64,000 nt of DNA from Alcanivoracaceae bacterium. Its GTDB lineage: Bacteria > Pseudomonadota > Gammaproteobacteria > Pseudomonadales > Alcanivoracaceae. The notes under the pieces were generated by a model. That model did not search any database. It had not been told where the DNA came from and saw only the letters and a program-made list of their open reading frames with translations. Positions 17,649 to 26,672 of the stretch are shown here, piece after piece. The stretch lies in the NCBI GenBank assembly GCA_029213045.1, contig JARGPN010000010.1, forward strand, positions 372,001-436,000. Direction: 5' to 3'. Position 1 is the stretch's first letter; every line of letters begins with the position of its first letter. The position numbers and the translations under genes are program-made.

Positions 17649-18494
17649 ATGAAATCCCTTAAGGATCGCGTTGCAGTAGTTACCGGTGCTGGCTCTGGCA
17701 TTGGTCGCGCTTTGGCTATTGAGCTTTCGGCGGCGGGCTGCAAGCTCGCGCTATCAGACATCAACGAAGCGGCGGTAAAACAGGTTGCTGCACAGCTCAA
17801 AGAAATGGGTCGCCCAGTTATTGCCGATCGGCTAGACGTCGCTGATCGCGATGCGTTTTATGCCTATGCCGATAAGGTGCAGGCGCATTACGGCCAAGTA
17901 AACCTGATCATCAACAATGCCGGCGTGGCGTTGGGCTCCACAGTAGAAAACACCAACTACGAAGATTTTGAGTGGCTCATGGGCATCAACTTCTGGGGTG
18001 TCGTCTACGGCACCAAAGCATTTTTGCCAATGATCAAACAAGCCGGCGAAGGTCACATCGTTAATATTTCCAGCATCTTTGGCCTGATCGGTGTGCCCAC
18101 GCAGTCAGCCTATAACGCAGCAAAATTTGCGGTGCGCGGTTTCACTGAATCCTTGCGCATGGAGCTGGAATTAGAAGGCGTCAATATTTCATGCACCTCT
18201 GTGCATCCTGGCGGCATTAAGACCAACATCGCCAAGAATGCGCGCATGGGCAGTGACGTGGAAAAAATGACGGGTATGGATGCGGAGAAATCCCGTCAAG
18301 AGTTTGAAAAGTTATTCCGCACCACACCAGAAGAAGCCGCAGCAACAATTATCAAAGGCATTCGCGGCAACAAACGTCGCGTGCTGATCGGCGCAGACGC
18401 CGTGGCCATTGATAGCATGCAGCGCTTACTGCCAACGACCTATCAACGCCTAATGGTCAGCGGCCAAAAAATGCTGGCCAAACGTAGCAAATAG
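17649..18494 (+). CDS. short-chain dehydrogenase/reductase
   Basis: A 281-residue classical SDR oxidoreductase using NAD(P). It has the nucleotide motif TGAGSGIG, NNAG, the catalytic Ser (NISSIFG) and YxxxK (YNAAK), and the PGG motif after strand six. Asp in LSDIN after strand two hints at NAD preference, but this is only a guide. A C-terminal helix (MQRLLPTTYQRLMVSGQKML) is longer than in minimal SDRs, as in membrane-associated or lipid-related members. The substrate is unknown. AAGGA lies before the ATG. A DUF938 gene follows at once. Confidence 0.93.
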   Translation: MKSLKDRVAVVTGAGSGIGRALAIELSAAGCKLALSDINEAAVKQVAAQLKEMGRPVIADRLDVADRDAFYAYADKVQAHYGQVNLIINNAGVALGSTVENTNYEDFEWLMGINFWGVVYGTKAFLPMIKQAGEGHIVNISSIFGLIGVPTQSAYNAAKFAVRGFTESLRMELELEGVNISCTSVHPGGIKTNIAKNARMGSDVEKMTGMDAEKSRQEFEKLFRTTPEEAAATIIKGIRGNKRRVLIGADAVAIDSMQRLLPTTYQRLMVSGQKMLAKRSK

Positions 18495-18553
18495 CGGTGA
18501 TATAAAAACCGTTTTCACCGGCCTGTCAAAACAACAAAGGCCCGATACTGGAA

Positions 18554-19153
18554 GTGTTACAACGGCACTTGCAGTTATCGGGTGATTTGCCTGCGCTCTC
18601 TTCACAAACCTCAGTCAATTCGACGACGTCCGCCAATACCTATCAACTTTTAGAAATCGGCAGCGGCACCGGACAACATGCGGCTTACCTTCCGCAATTT
18701 TTTCCGCACATACACTGGCAACCTTCCGATGTGGCGGAACACTTGGCTGGCATTCGCTTATGGCTGGCAGATGCCGCGCAACCCAATGTCGCCGAACCAC
18801 TCGCACTAGACGTACGCAGCCACTGGCCCGAACAACGTTTTCACGCTTTATTCAGTGCCAATACCTTGCATATTATGTCGCAAAACAGCGCAGCCATTTG
18901 TATCGCACAAGGAGCGGCGCATCTGCATGACGGTGGTTTATTTTTGCTATATGGGCCGTTTAACTACGGCGGTCAGTTCACGTCGGCAAGCAACGCTCGC
19001 TTTAACGACTGGCTGCAAGCACGCGATCCAGCGTCGGGCATTCGCGATTTTGAATGGGTGGAGGCACACATGCAGCAAGCGGGACTGTCACTGCTGGCCG
19101 ATCACAGCATGCCGGCCAATAACCGCCTGCTGGCTTTCCAAAAGCGACTCTAA
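18554..19153 (+). pseudogene. DUF938 SAM-dependent methyltransferase-like gene with damaged start
   Basis: The coding region is a DUF938-family class I methyltransferase-like protein: SAM motif LLEIGSGTGQHAAYL, an acidic loop, and SANTLHIMS. The usual family N-terminus (KPFSPAC..NKGPILEVLQ) is encoded in the same frame from 18506, but it is immediately preceded by an in-frame TAA (18503-18505), and a GTG-ATA pair (18497) lies just before that stop. No start codon lies between. The first usable start is the GTG at 18554, which would drop 16 conserved residues and give a 199-residue protein. This could be a recent nonsense mutation, a sequencing error, or a tolerated truncation. The rest of the frame is intact, so decay, if real, is recent. 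Confidence 0.6.
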
Positions 19154-19185
19154 AGCGGCTGCGGCCACCATAGCTGGCTGAGTTT

Positions 19186-19217
19186 AAAACGGAGCTTGTC
19201 ATACGCTCCGTTTTTTT
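19186..19217 (+). terminator. intrinsic terminator
   Basis: Stem AACGGAGC / GCTCCGTT with loop TTGTCATAC, followed by TTTTT. It would end transcription from the SDR/DUF938 genes. Confidence 0.9.
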
Positions 19218-19309
19218 ATTGTTTTCTGAATTTGATATGCCGCGTTGAGCTATTTGCGAGTTGATATGATTGGCGTTGAAAAGACGATAGAGCGGAATTG
19301 AAATCAGTT

Positions 19310-19374
19310 ATCACTTGCAGGCAAGCTCCCACAAAAACGCACATGCCCCATGTGAGAGCTTGCCTGCAAGCGAT
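19310..19374. repeat. REP doublet (inverted pair), copy B
   Basis: Inverted REP copies at 19310-19333 (reverse) and 19351-19374 (forward), 17 nt apart. The forward copy reads TGTGAGAG at its left edge instead of TGTGGGAG; the palindromic core GCTTGCCTGCAAGC is intact in that copy. Confidence 0.88.
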
Positions 19375-19579
19375 AGGCTACGGCAGCGGGCTTTCTGTTT
19401 CGCGGGGTACGACATTGAAAACGACGGGACAACAGCAGCCCTGAAGCTCGCTCCTTAGCGCGAAATCATCTACAAAAACACCCAGAACGCCTTCAAACGA
19501 TGTCAGTCGTCGCACGATCAATGAAAATAATGTCGCGAAGCCCTACAATGGCGGCTTCTTTCACAGCGGACACCTACGC

Positions 19580-20794
19580 ATGAGTAATACTCCCGGCTGG
19601 TCACTCGCCGACTTTGATGTACCGGCGCAAGAAGGCCAGACCCGATTCCACGACTTCGACCTCGCGCTACCTCTGATGCGCGGCATCGCCGAGTCTGGAT
19701 TTCAGTATTGCACGCCGATTCAGGCAGAAGTACTGACCTACACACTAAAAGGCTCCGACGCCATTGGTCGTGCGCAAACTGGCACGGGTAAAACAGCGGC
19801 GTTTTTGATTACCCTCATCAACGACATGCTCAATAACCCGATTGACGGACAACGCTATGCGGGCGAACCGCGCGCGTTAATCATTGCGCCGACCCGCGAG
19901 CTAGCGCTGCAAATTGAAAAAGACGCTCACCAACTGACCAAATACACCAATCTGAAAGTGATGAGCGTTGTGGGCGGCATGAACTTCACCCGCCAGCAAG
20001 AAACCCTGCAAGGCGCTGAAATTGATATTTTGGTGGCCACGCCTGGTCGCCTATTAGATTTCGCCAATCGCCGCGACTTATGGCTAGACCGCGTTGAGAC
20101 CCTCGTGATTGATGAGGCGGATCGCATGCTCGACATGGGCTTTATTCCAGACGTGAAACGCATTGTTCGCCTAACACCTCCGTGTACACACCGGCAAACA
20201 TTACTGTTCTCTGCAACGTTCAATAACGACGTGATGAACCTATCGCAACGCTGGACGCAGGATGCCGAAGTCGTTGAAATCGAACCGACACAAGTGACCA
20301 CAGACACCGTGGTGCAAAAAGTATTTATCACTGAAAAATCGCAGAAATTTGATCTGCTTTATAACCTCATCACCACAAAAAACTTCGACAAAGTTATTGT
20401 CTTTGCAAACCGTCGGGACATCACTCGTCGCCTTTACGAACGCTTGCAGAAAAAAGGATTGCGCACCGCGATGCTGTCCGGCGAAGTGCCGCAAAATCGG
20501 CGCGTCAAAACCTTAGAAAACTTTCGTAATGGTCTTGTTCAGGTGCTGATTGCAACAGACGTCGCAGGTCGCGGCATTCATATTGATGGCGTCAGCCACG
20601 TGATCAACTATAACTTGCCGGAAGATCCTGAGGATTATGTGCACCGCATTGGTCGTACTGGCCGCGCCGGCAACGATGGCATTTCTATCAGTTTTGCTTG
20701 CGAAGACGATGCGTTCTTGTTGCCACAGCTAGAAGAAGCAATTGGCAAAAAGCTCGATTGTGGTTATCCGCCCGAAGAACTCCTGAAAAGTTAA
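19580..20794 (+). CDS. rhlB: DEAD-box ATP-dependent RNA helicase RhlB
   Basis: A 404-residue DEAD-box helicase. All core motifs are present: the Q-motif (TPIQ), Walker [31 protein letters not shown], the C-terminal RecA core with ARG-finger helices, and [10 protein letters not shown]. RhlB unwinds RNA and works with the degradosome and with other RNA turnover; the lack of a long tail fits that assignment. Close relatives RhlE and SrmB are alternatives. It is followed by glpE in the same direction with a 13-nt gap, and the pair is probably an operon. Confidence 0.92.
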   Translation: MSNTPGWSLADFDVPAQEGQTRFHDFDLALPLMRGIAESGFQYCTPIQAEVLTYTLKGSDAIGRAQTGTGKTAAFLITLINDMLNNPIDGQRYAGEPRALIIAPTRELALQIEKDAHQLTKYTNLKVMSVVGGMNFTRQQETLQGAEIDILVATPGRLLDFANRRDLWLDRVETLVIDEADRMLDMGFIPDVKRIVRLTPPCTHRQTLLFSATFNNDVMNLSQRWTQDAEVVEIEPTQVTTDTVVQKVFITEKSQKFDLLYNLITTKNFDKVIVFANRRDITRRLYERLQKKGLRTAMLSGEVPQNRRVKTLENFRNGLVQVLIATDVAGRGIHIDGVSHVINYNLPEDPEDYVHRIGRTGRAGNDGISISFACEDDAFLLPQLEEAIGKKLDCGYPPEELLKS

Positions 20795-20807
20795 CATCGG
20801 AGGCGCA

Positions 20808-21122
20808 GTGATTCCGCAAATAGATCCAGAAAACGCGTTAGAGTTATTTAACGGCAACACCTTGTTCGTCGATATACGCGATCCTGACAGCTTCGCCGCC
20901 GCACATATCAAAAATGCGCAGCATTTAGACCAAACGAGCGTGGCGCAATTTTTGATAGACGTGCCAATGGATCAGCACATTGTTGTGTACTGTTATCACG
21001 GTCATTCTAGTTTATCCGCGACGGAATTTTTATTAGAACAAGGCTACAAGGATGTGGCGAGCCTGCAAGGTGGGTTTGAATTCTGGCGACAACGCTTCCC
21101 TGAAACGGTCATTACCGCCTAG
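20808..21122 (+). CDS. glpE: thiosulfate sulfurtransferase GlpE (rhodanese)
   Basis: A 104-residue single-domain rhodanese that transfers sulfur from thiosulfate to cyanide or a dithiol acceptor. The active-site loop is CYHGHSS with catalytic Cys, nearly identical to the GlpE consensus (CYHGNSS). Other markers are VDIRDPDSFAAAHI and LQGGFEFW. The start is GTG with GGAGG 4 nt upstream, 13 nt after rhlB. Confidence 0.93.
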   Translation: MIPQIDPENALELFNGNTLFVDIRDPDSFAAAHIKNAQHLDQTSVAQFLIDVPMDQHIVVYCYHGHSSLSATEFLLEQGYKDVASLQGGFEFWRQRFPETVITA

Positions 21123-21182
21123 CGTATTCTCAGAGCATTAGCGTGCCTTTCGAACACCCTAAATCTTCAACAACATTCAGAT

Positions 21183-21211
21183 AAAAAACTGCCGGCGATT
21201 AAGCCGGCAGT
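21183..21211 (-). terminator. intrinsic terminator of the OmpW gene
   Basis: Read on the minus strand: stem ACTGCCGGC / GCCGGCAGT with a TTAATC loop, then TTTTTT. It lies 54 nt after the OmpW stop. Confidence 0.9.
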
Positions 21212-21264
21212 CGAGGCACTTCCTGCGTGCTCTTTAAAAACGTTACGTACTCGCTAACGCGGAA

Positions 21265-21924
21265 TTAAAAACGCTTCGCCATACCAAACGACATCACCAT
21301 GGGGTCTGGCGCCGCATCAATCGTCTCGCTTTGTCCGCCGCCATAAATTTTCGCGCTCTGCTTCATGGCAAACTTCATCACGGACAAGTTCCAAGACCAT
21401 TTGCCATCGCGATCGTATTCCAATCCCAAACCACCGCCAAAACCGTGCGCGTCATCAAGTTCGATGTTGCCAACGCCAGGCCAGCCTGCACCGCCTGAGT
21501 TGTCTGTTAATACATGCTTATATTGCCACGCAGCCGCTAAATACGTGCGCCAGTGGCCCACTTTTGGCAGATACCAAGCCGCCGACAGCGTCACCGGCAG
21601 AGCACTCGCTTTGCCCACACGCGATGCGGTGGCACCATCATTCAGGAATAAGCTTTGCTTGTAGGGGCGCAATGGCAAACCCACCCCCAACGCCAATGAA
21701 TCCGTCAGCATGTAATCGAATTGCATGGCAAGACGCATTTCATCGGTGTAATCGACTTGCGTACCCGGAGCCACTACAGCGAACTCTTCACCCGCTGTTT
21801 CTGGCTTTACTGTGGTCAAATTTACCCGCCAAATCCAATCGCCGCGCTCATAGGCGATAGAAGAGGAAGAAAAGCCAATACCAATAGCGGCAAACAAAGC
21901 CGTGGCGACAGCGTGCAATTTCAT
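21265..21924 (-). CDS. ompW: OmpW family outer-membrane protein
   Basis: A 219-residue outer-membrane beta-barrel with a cleavable signal peptide (about 24 residues, ending SSIAYE) and eight expected strands. It has the family's DWIWRVNLTTVKP start, aromatic-girdle patterns, and a terminal phenylalanine (GMAKRF) as needed for BAM recognition. OmpW forms a narrow hydrophobic channel for small molecules. AGGA precedes the ATG. It has its own terminator and is transcribed alone. Confidence 0.9.
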   Translation of the reverse strand: MKLHAVATALFAAIGIGFSSSSIAYERGDWIWRVNLTTVKPETAGEEFAVVAPGTQVDYTDEMRLAMQFDYMLTDSLALGVGLPLRPYKQSLFLNDGATASRVGKASALPVTLSAAWYLPKVGHWRTYLAAAWQYKHVLTDNSGGAGWPGVGNIELDDAHGFGGGLGLEYDRDGKWSWNLSVMKFAMKQSAKIYGGGQSETIDAAPDPMVMSFGMAKRF

Positions 21925-21990
21925 TGCGTCCTACCTGATTTCCAGCGAGGACTGCACTCTACCTGCCGCCACGACCTTGCTCAAGCAGGC

Positions 21991-23439
21991 TTATAAGTGC
22001 GACTCCGCATATTCTGCCAATTGTGAGCGCGGCACGCCGTTAAGCTGCACCGAGCCGCCCGCATTGAAGCCTTTGAAGCGCTCTGTCATAAAGGTCAGGC
22101 CCGAACTGGTCGCCGACAGATACGGCGTATCGATCTGCGCCAAATTGCCCAAACACACCACCTTCGATCCTTCTCCCGCACGGGTGATTATGGCTTTCAT
22201 CTGGTGAGGCGTCAGGTTCTGGCTCTCATCAATCATGATCAGACTTTTCTGGAAGCTACGACCGCGAATGTAATTAAGCGCCTTGAACTGAATATTGGCC
22301 CGCTCCTTCACATATTGAATTGAACCTGAGGGGTTCTCGTCATTTAGGTGAAGCGCTTCAATATTGTCATTAATGGCGCCCAACCAAGGGTCCATTTTTT
22401 CCTCTTCCGTACCCGGCAAAAAACCGTGATCTTCTGCTAAGGGCGGCGTAGAGCGGGTAGCGATAATTTTATTAAAACGGCGTTGCTCAACAGTCATCTC
22501 AATGGCCGCTGCTAACGCCAAAATAGTTTTGCCTGAACCGGCCGCACCCGTGAGCGTGACCAAGCTAATATCTGGATCGAGTAACAAGTGCAGAGCAATG
22601 GCTTGATGAATATTGATCGGCTGTAAGCCCCACGCTTGCTGTGACATTAACGCATCATGCTTGAGGTGCAAAATAGTCACCACTCCCTCGCCGACACTTT
22701 GCACCCTGCCAACAAATCCCATTTCATCAATGATGTATTGATTAGGAAAAACTTCTTCTCCAAGTATTTCACTGACTAATAACCCATGAGAAATACGGTG
22801 GAATGTTTCTGAGCCTTCTTGCACCGTTTCCACTTGGCTCACGCGGTCCCAAAAGCTGCCCGACACTTCGTAATAGCCCTGAGTAAGCTGGCGAATATCC
22901 GACACCAATTGATCGTTGTGATAGTCCTCAGAGTCAATGCCGCACGCGCGGGCTTTTAAACGCATGTTGATATCTTTTGTCACCAACACATAACGACGAT
23001 TTGGATCACGCTCTTTCAACGCAACAACGTCGTTAATGATTTTGTTGTCGTTCAAATGCTCAGGCAAACAAATATCAGACATGCCTTCCATTCGCGGCAT
23101 TAACACCGAAAGAGTGCCCTCTGTTTGCCCTGCGCGAGGAATGGGCACACCCGCCTCAACCTGCTCTGGCGACGCATGGCCGAGCACCTTATCAATCAAT
23201 CGAATCGCCATGCGGCAATCAGTGGCGATATGGGATTTTCCAGATTTAAGCTTGTCCAGCTCCTCCAGCACCGTCATGGGAATCACCACGCGATGTTCTT
23301 CAAAGTTCAGCAGGGAATTGGGATCATGAATAAGAACGTTGGTATCAAGGACGTATACTTTTTCGCGCTGGGCGCTTTTGATGGAGGGGGTTTTATTCGA
23401 TTGATTCACGGGTTTGAGCAATGCCGCGCGCTCTTCCAT
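21991..23439 (-). CDS. PIN-PhoH fusion protein (PhoH2/YlaK type)
   Basis: A 482-residue protein with an N-terminal PIN-domain RNase (about 25-160; VYVLDTNVLIHDP start, later acidic residues) and a C-terminal PhoH ATPase (Walker A GAAGSGKT, MIDESQN Walker B, RG..F). PhoH2 proteins of this architecture unwind and cleave RNA in an ATP-dependent way in tested members. Residues for catalysis seem intact. Start ATG with AGAGG upstream. A second, PIN-less PhoH protein (YbeZ) is in the miaB block. No antitoxin-like small gene lies next to it. Confidence 0.93.
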   Translation of the reverse strand: MEERAALLKPVNQSNKTPSIKSAQREKVYVLDTNVLIHDPNSLLNFEEHRVVIPMTVLEELDKLKSGKSHIATDCRMAIRLIDKVLGHASPEQVEAGVPIPRAGQTEGTLSVLMPRMEGMSDICLPEHLNDNKIINDVVALKERDPNRRYVLVTKDINMRLKARACGIDSEDYHNDQLVSDIRQLTQGYYEVSGSFWDRVSQVETVQEGSETFHRISHGLLVSEILGEEVFPNQYIIDEMGFVGRVQSVGEGVVTILHLKHDALMSQQAWGLQPINIHQAIALHLLLDPDISLVTLTGAAGSGKTILALAAAIEMTVEQRRFNKIIATRSTPPLAEDHGFLPGTEEEKMDPWLGAINDNIEALHLNDENPSGSIQYVKERANIQFKALNYIRGRSFQKSLIMIDESQNLTPHQMKAIITRAGEGSKVVCLGNLAQIDTPYLSATSSGLTFMTERFKGFNAGGSVQLNGVPRSQLAEYAESHL

Positions 23440-23716
23440 TCGATTACCTCTTATCTAGCGTCGTGTGTCTTACTTGATAGAAGACTTGATAAAAGCTTGC
23501 GGCGAAAATTCGTCGCTCGCTTTTCAGTAACGGCGGTAGACAGAGGTGAGGCCACCTACCACCGATCCCCTTTTGGTTCCGGTAGCTGCCTTTACTTCAA
23601 AGACATCCAGGTGGTCGCGACCTGACTCACAATGGCGAGTTCAGCCCTAACATAACTCAGCAATTCAGAGGACACAATACGGTTTTTTTTCGTTTCATCA
23701 TTTTTTTTAACCCTCC

Positions 23717-24436
23717 TCAAGTTCCGGCCCATACAGCGGAGGTTTTCTGCAAAACAGCGGCGGCATGGACACTTAAAGTAGCCTCTCGCTCAGCCCATAA
23801 CGGCAAGTCTTCCGTCATTGGCTTTAAGCGCACCATTTTTTCCAGCCGACCGCCAGTTAACGGCAGATCATCCGCGGCAAAATTTCCAGGCACAAAACTA
23901 TTCGGTTGTATTTCGCGTTTGAGCCAACCAATGCGGCGATACATCTCTGCAACGAGTTCGCTACAAAACATGGCCGAGTAATCCTTGCCGGGATATCCCG
24001 CCAAGTAACCGCGCACATGGCAGAGCACATAATTCTTGTAGGGCCGATGACACAAGCGCAGCGCCAAGCGCTCAACCATTCTTAATTTCGGCGGTGTTAA
24101 TGACGGGCCATCGAATCGACGTAGCGCGACATCACCTTGGTATTCCGAGATTTTATTGCGAAACGGCACCAGACCAATGCCGTTAACGGGGCGACCTCGC
24201 AATAAATCGTTGCTGTCGCTGAGGGTGGTGGATTCAAGCACCAGCGGTTCCGATATACCGCGCAAGCGCACAACAATACCGATATGGCTCCAGTAACTGC
24301 GCGTAAACATTCTCACCACATCACTGGCCAAACCGCGACCGGAGAAAAACAACAAATCACCCGTCTTTAACGACTCAGCAATATCCCGTGGATCAACATC
24401 CGCTAGAAGCGGAGTTTGCGGCATCAGCGGCACCAT
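23717..24436 (-). CDS. permuted papain-like amidase (YiiX/YaeF, NlpC/P60 clan)
   Basis: A 239-residue soluble protein of the permuted NlpC/P60 clan. The expected motif order is present: LKTGDLLFFSG, catalytic His in YWSHIGIVV, and catalytic Cys in MFCSELVAEMY. Members cleave amide or ester bonds of peptides or lipids, but no substrate is known here. No signal peptide or lipobox is seen, so it is probably cytosolic. ATG with AGGGA upstream. It is divergent from the M14 peptidase gene, separated by a REP doublet. Confidence 0.87.
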   Translation of the reverse strand: MVPLMPQTPLLADVDPRDIAESLKTGDLLFFSGRGLASDVVRMFTRSYWSHIGIVVRLRGISEPLVLESTTLSDSNDLLRGRPVNGIGLVPFRNKISEYQGDVALRRFDGPSLTPPKLRMVERLALRLCHRPYKNYVLCHVRGYLAGYPGKDYSAMFCSELVAEMYRRIGWLKREIQPNSFVPGNFAADDLPLTGGRLEKMVRLKPMTEDLPLWAEREATLSVHAAAVLQKTSAVWAGT

Positions 24437-24824
24437 CGCGTCCCTGTATCACCTAAGGCACACCTATGCTTGCCGTCAGCAATGACACCAACGTGACAAC
24501 CTAGAAAAGATTCGATGACGAAATATGGGAAGGTGAGACGGTGTTACGGAGGAGGTGCCAGATTTAGAGGACGTCGTTCCGGTCGAGGTCGTAATCGCTT
24601 GCAGGCAAGCTCCCACAGGGGGGCACACTCTCCGGCTCCGTGGTCTATTTTCTATGTGCTATGTTCTCTGTGGGAGCTTGACTGCAAGCGATTACTGCCT
24701 CCATTCAAAACCCGTCACTATCAGTCTAGTGCCCCTCTGTATTCATTTTTCTTTTATACAACCCTGACTGTCATATTTTCGCCATGGCCATGTCCCATAC
24801 TTGTCACCTTTTCGAGGTGCTTCG
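24437..24824. other. intergenic stretch of 388 nt
   Basis: Lies between divergent genes. It contains a REP doublet at 24594-24692 with a long (51-nt) spacer. The remaining bases carry the promoters of both genes by necessity, but I can point to no clear boxes. No small ORF with a good ribosome-binding site was found. Confidence 0.65.
24594..24692. repeat. REP doublet (inverted pair), copy C
   Basis: Inverted REP copies at 24594-24617 (reverse) and 24669-24692 (forward), 51 nt apart, the longest spacer among the doublets. The forward copy has one stem mismatch (GCTTGA-CT-GCAAGC). Both keep TGTGGGAG at the head and GAT at the tail. Confidence 0.88.
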
Positions 24825-25874
24825 ATGGAAAACAGGCTGTTTGCATTACAACGACACCTACCAGAATTACTCACCCTCGAGTCATTAATGCATCAAGGCG
24901 AGCGCTGGATTCGTGCCCAAAAAGTGCATGAGGTTGACGTACACGATCAAAAATTACCGATGTGGGTACTGGAAATGGGATCGCGCAATCCGCGCGCGCC
25001 CGTGATCGGATTTTTTGGCGGTGTGCACGGCGTTGAGCGCATTGGCACCCAAATTTTATTGTCATGGTTACATAGTTTAATTCACCGATTGCCATGGGAT
25101 GACGCACTCAATCAACGATTGCAGCAAGTACGCTTGGTTTTTATGCCGATGATCAATCCCGGTGGCATTTGGAATCGCACACGCTGCAACCCTAACCGCG
25201 TTGACCTTATGCGCAATGCGCCGGTAGACGCAGACGAACCCGTGCCCTTTCTCGTGGGCGGCCACCGCATCAGCAATCGATTACCCTGGTATCGCGGCAA
25301 GCGCGGCGAAGAAATGCAGCCCGAAGCACAAGCCGTTATCAATGTGGTACGTGATAAAATTCTCAGTGCACCGTTTGCAATGACGCTCGATTGCCACAGC
25401 GGTTTTGGGCGTAGAGATCGGATCTGGTGCTGCTATGCGCACACGCGAAAACCGATTCCGCATTTAGCTGATGTCTACGCATTAAAAAAAATGTATGCGG
25501 AAAATTACCCACACCATCATCCGTATTTAATTGAACCGCAGTCCGTGAATTACACTACGCATGGTGATTTGTGGGATTTCCTCTATAAAGAATCACTTTG
25601 CCTGCATCCACAAAACACTTTTCTTCCCTTCACATTGGAAATGGGATCGTGGCTGTGGGTGAGAAAAAATCCACGGCAAATGCTAGACTTCTTTGGCTAC
25701 TTCAATCCGATTATTTCGCATCGTCATCACCGTGTGTTGCGTCAACATTTGCCGTTATTCGAGTTCCTCACCGCGGCAACCACCCATTGGCATCACTGGC
25801 AGCCACTTCCTCACCAGCGCCCCGCAGTACTCAAAGCAGCAATAGATCATTGGTTCCCCGCGAGCACGGAATAG
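24825..25874 (+). CDS. M14 family zinc carboxypeptidase-like protein
   Basis: A 349-residue cytosolic protein of the M14 zinc peptidase superfamily. It has the HxxE zinc motif GGVHGVERIG, the substrate-carboxylate Arg/Asn region MINPGGIWNRTRCNPNRVDLMRN, a third zinc His in LDCHSGFG and a catalytic Glu in TLEMGS. These agree with a carboxypeptidase or with a succinylglutamate desuccinylase-type deacylase; substrate unknown. The ATG at 24825 has GAGG just upstream; the in-frame start at 24801 is less likely. No partner gene is evident. Confidence 0.88.
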   Translation: MENRLFALQRHLPELLTLESLMHQGERWIRAQKVHEVDVHDQKLPMWVLEMGSRNPRAPVIGFFGGVHGVERIGTQILLSWLHSLIHRLPWDDALNQRLQQVRLVFMPMINPGGIWNRTRCNPNRVDLMRNAPVDADEPVPFLVGGHRISNRLPWYRGKRGEEMQPEAQAVINVVRDKILSAPFAMTLDCHSGFGRRDRIWCCYAHTRKPIPHLADVYALKKMYAENYPHHHPYLIEPQSVNYTTHGDLWDFLYKESLCLHPQNTFLPFTLEMGSWLWVRKNPRQMLDFFGYFNPIISHRHHRVLRQHLPLFEFLTAATTHWHHWQPLPHQRPAVLKAAIDHWFPASTE

Positions 25875-25936
25875 CTTGCATCCCCGCAGTGCGCTTGGAA
25901 CACTAGCGTTACACGCAAACTAACGCTTTCTCCAAA

Positions 25937-26443
25937 ATGAAATACTCTGGATACCTCATGACCCTAAAATCACTTTCCGTTCTCGGCCTTGCCCTCATTT
26001 TTAGTGGCTGTCAGATGCTCAGCTACCAAGAACCCGAAGGAGATAACAACGCGACTGTTGTATTTTCTAGCGACGATTACGCCGTACAGCCAGCCATCTG
26101 CGTACCGGGAAAAGGATTCGAAAGCACCCTAATAAGCGTTGCGAAAAAGCGAGCAGAGTCTCAATTCGCGAACGATATGAATACCGTGTTAAAAAAATCT
26201 GAAACCGTGGAAGTAAAAGTGAGCACAGAGCGCAAAAGAGCTAAGGTCGGTTTTATCATGCAGCGCAAACACAACAATGGACCAAGGGAGCGCTGTAAAG
26301 TGGCAGCAGAGTTCATGATATCAGCAGGCCAGCAATACCATGCAACGTTCACCAAATCAGGTGAACACTGCGGGATAGCGATTACTGACGCCAATAACGA
26401 GCCCGCTACCGACACCGTTATTGTCCCGTGGGGTTGCCAATAA
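25937..26443 (+). CDS. hypothetical lipoprotein
   Basis: A 168-residue predicted lipoprotein with lipobox FSGC (Cys25) after a hydrophobic signal. The mature part contains an acidic beginning (YQEPEGDNN), an amphipathic helix (SVAKKRAESQFANDMNTVLK), and four further cysteines that could form disulfides. I do not recognise the family. A shorter start at 25958 is possible. The flanking genes give no hint. Confidence 0.68.
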   Translation: MKYSGYLMTLKSLSVLGLALIFSGCQMLSYQEPEGDNNATVVFSSDDYAVQPAICVPGKGFESTLISVAKKRAESQFANDMNTVLKKSETVEVKVSTERKRAKVGFIMQRKHNNGPRERCKVAAEFMISAGQQYHATFTKSGEHCGIAITDANNEPATDTVIVPWGCQ

Positions 26444-26456
26444 CGTGCCCCATAAT

Positions 26457-26477
26457 GACGCCCCAAGATGGGGCGTC
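26457..26477 (+). terminator. hairpin after the lipoprotein gene (T-run lacking)
   Basis: Perfect stem GACGCCCC / GGGGCGTC with loop AAGAT, 13 nt after the stop. There is no U-tract, so it may work poorly as a terminator or protect the 3' end of the transcript. Confidence 0.5.
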
Positions 26478-26612
26478 GCACCATCTGCGAACACTTTATA
26501 TGACAACGGCGTCTCAGATCTCGGCAATTATTTCTTACATATTCTTGTAACAACCTGATTTTTGGTGTTTTTAGTAACTTGGCATGGCGAATGCAATGTC
26601 AACGTAGCTGCC

Positions 26613-26626
26613 GCGGCGGCCGCCGC
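26613..26626. other. 14-bp GC-only palindrome in the porin leader
   Basis: GCGGCGGCCGCCGC is a perfect palindrome 47 nt upstream of the TorF-like porin ATG, in an otherwise AT-rich leader. It would form a short compact hairpin in the mRNA. Function unknown. Confidence 0.6.
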
Positions 26627-26672
26627 AAGGCTAACTAACTACATGACACTGTCACGAAAGAGGGTTGTCTCA

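Larger units (their letters stand above)
19154..19579. other. intergenic stretch of 426 nt
   Basis: Holds an intrinsic terminator (19186-19217) and a REP doublet (19310-19374). The rest shows no convincing ORF, RNA or operator; the last 100 nt probably contain the rhlB promoter, but no clear sigma-70 boxes were found. Confidence 0.7.

Noticed and set aside
24515-24931. 138-codon plus-strand ORF across the REP doublet
   Set aside because: It spans the REP palindromes and runs into the M14 gene in another frame, with low-complexity basic composition; a chance ORF.
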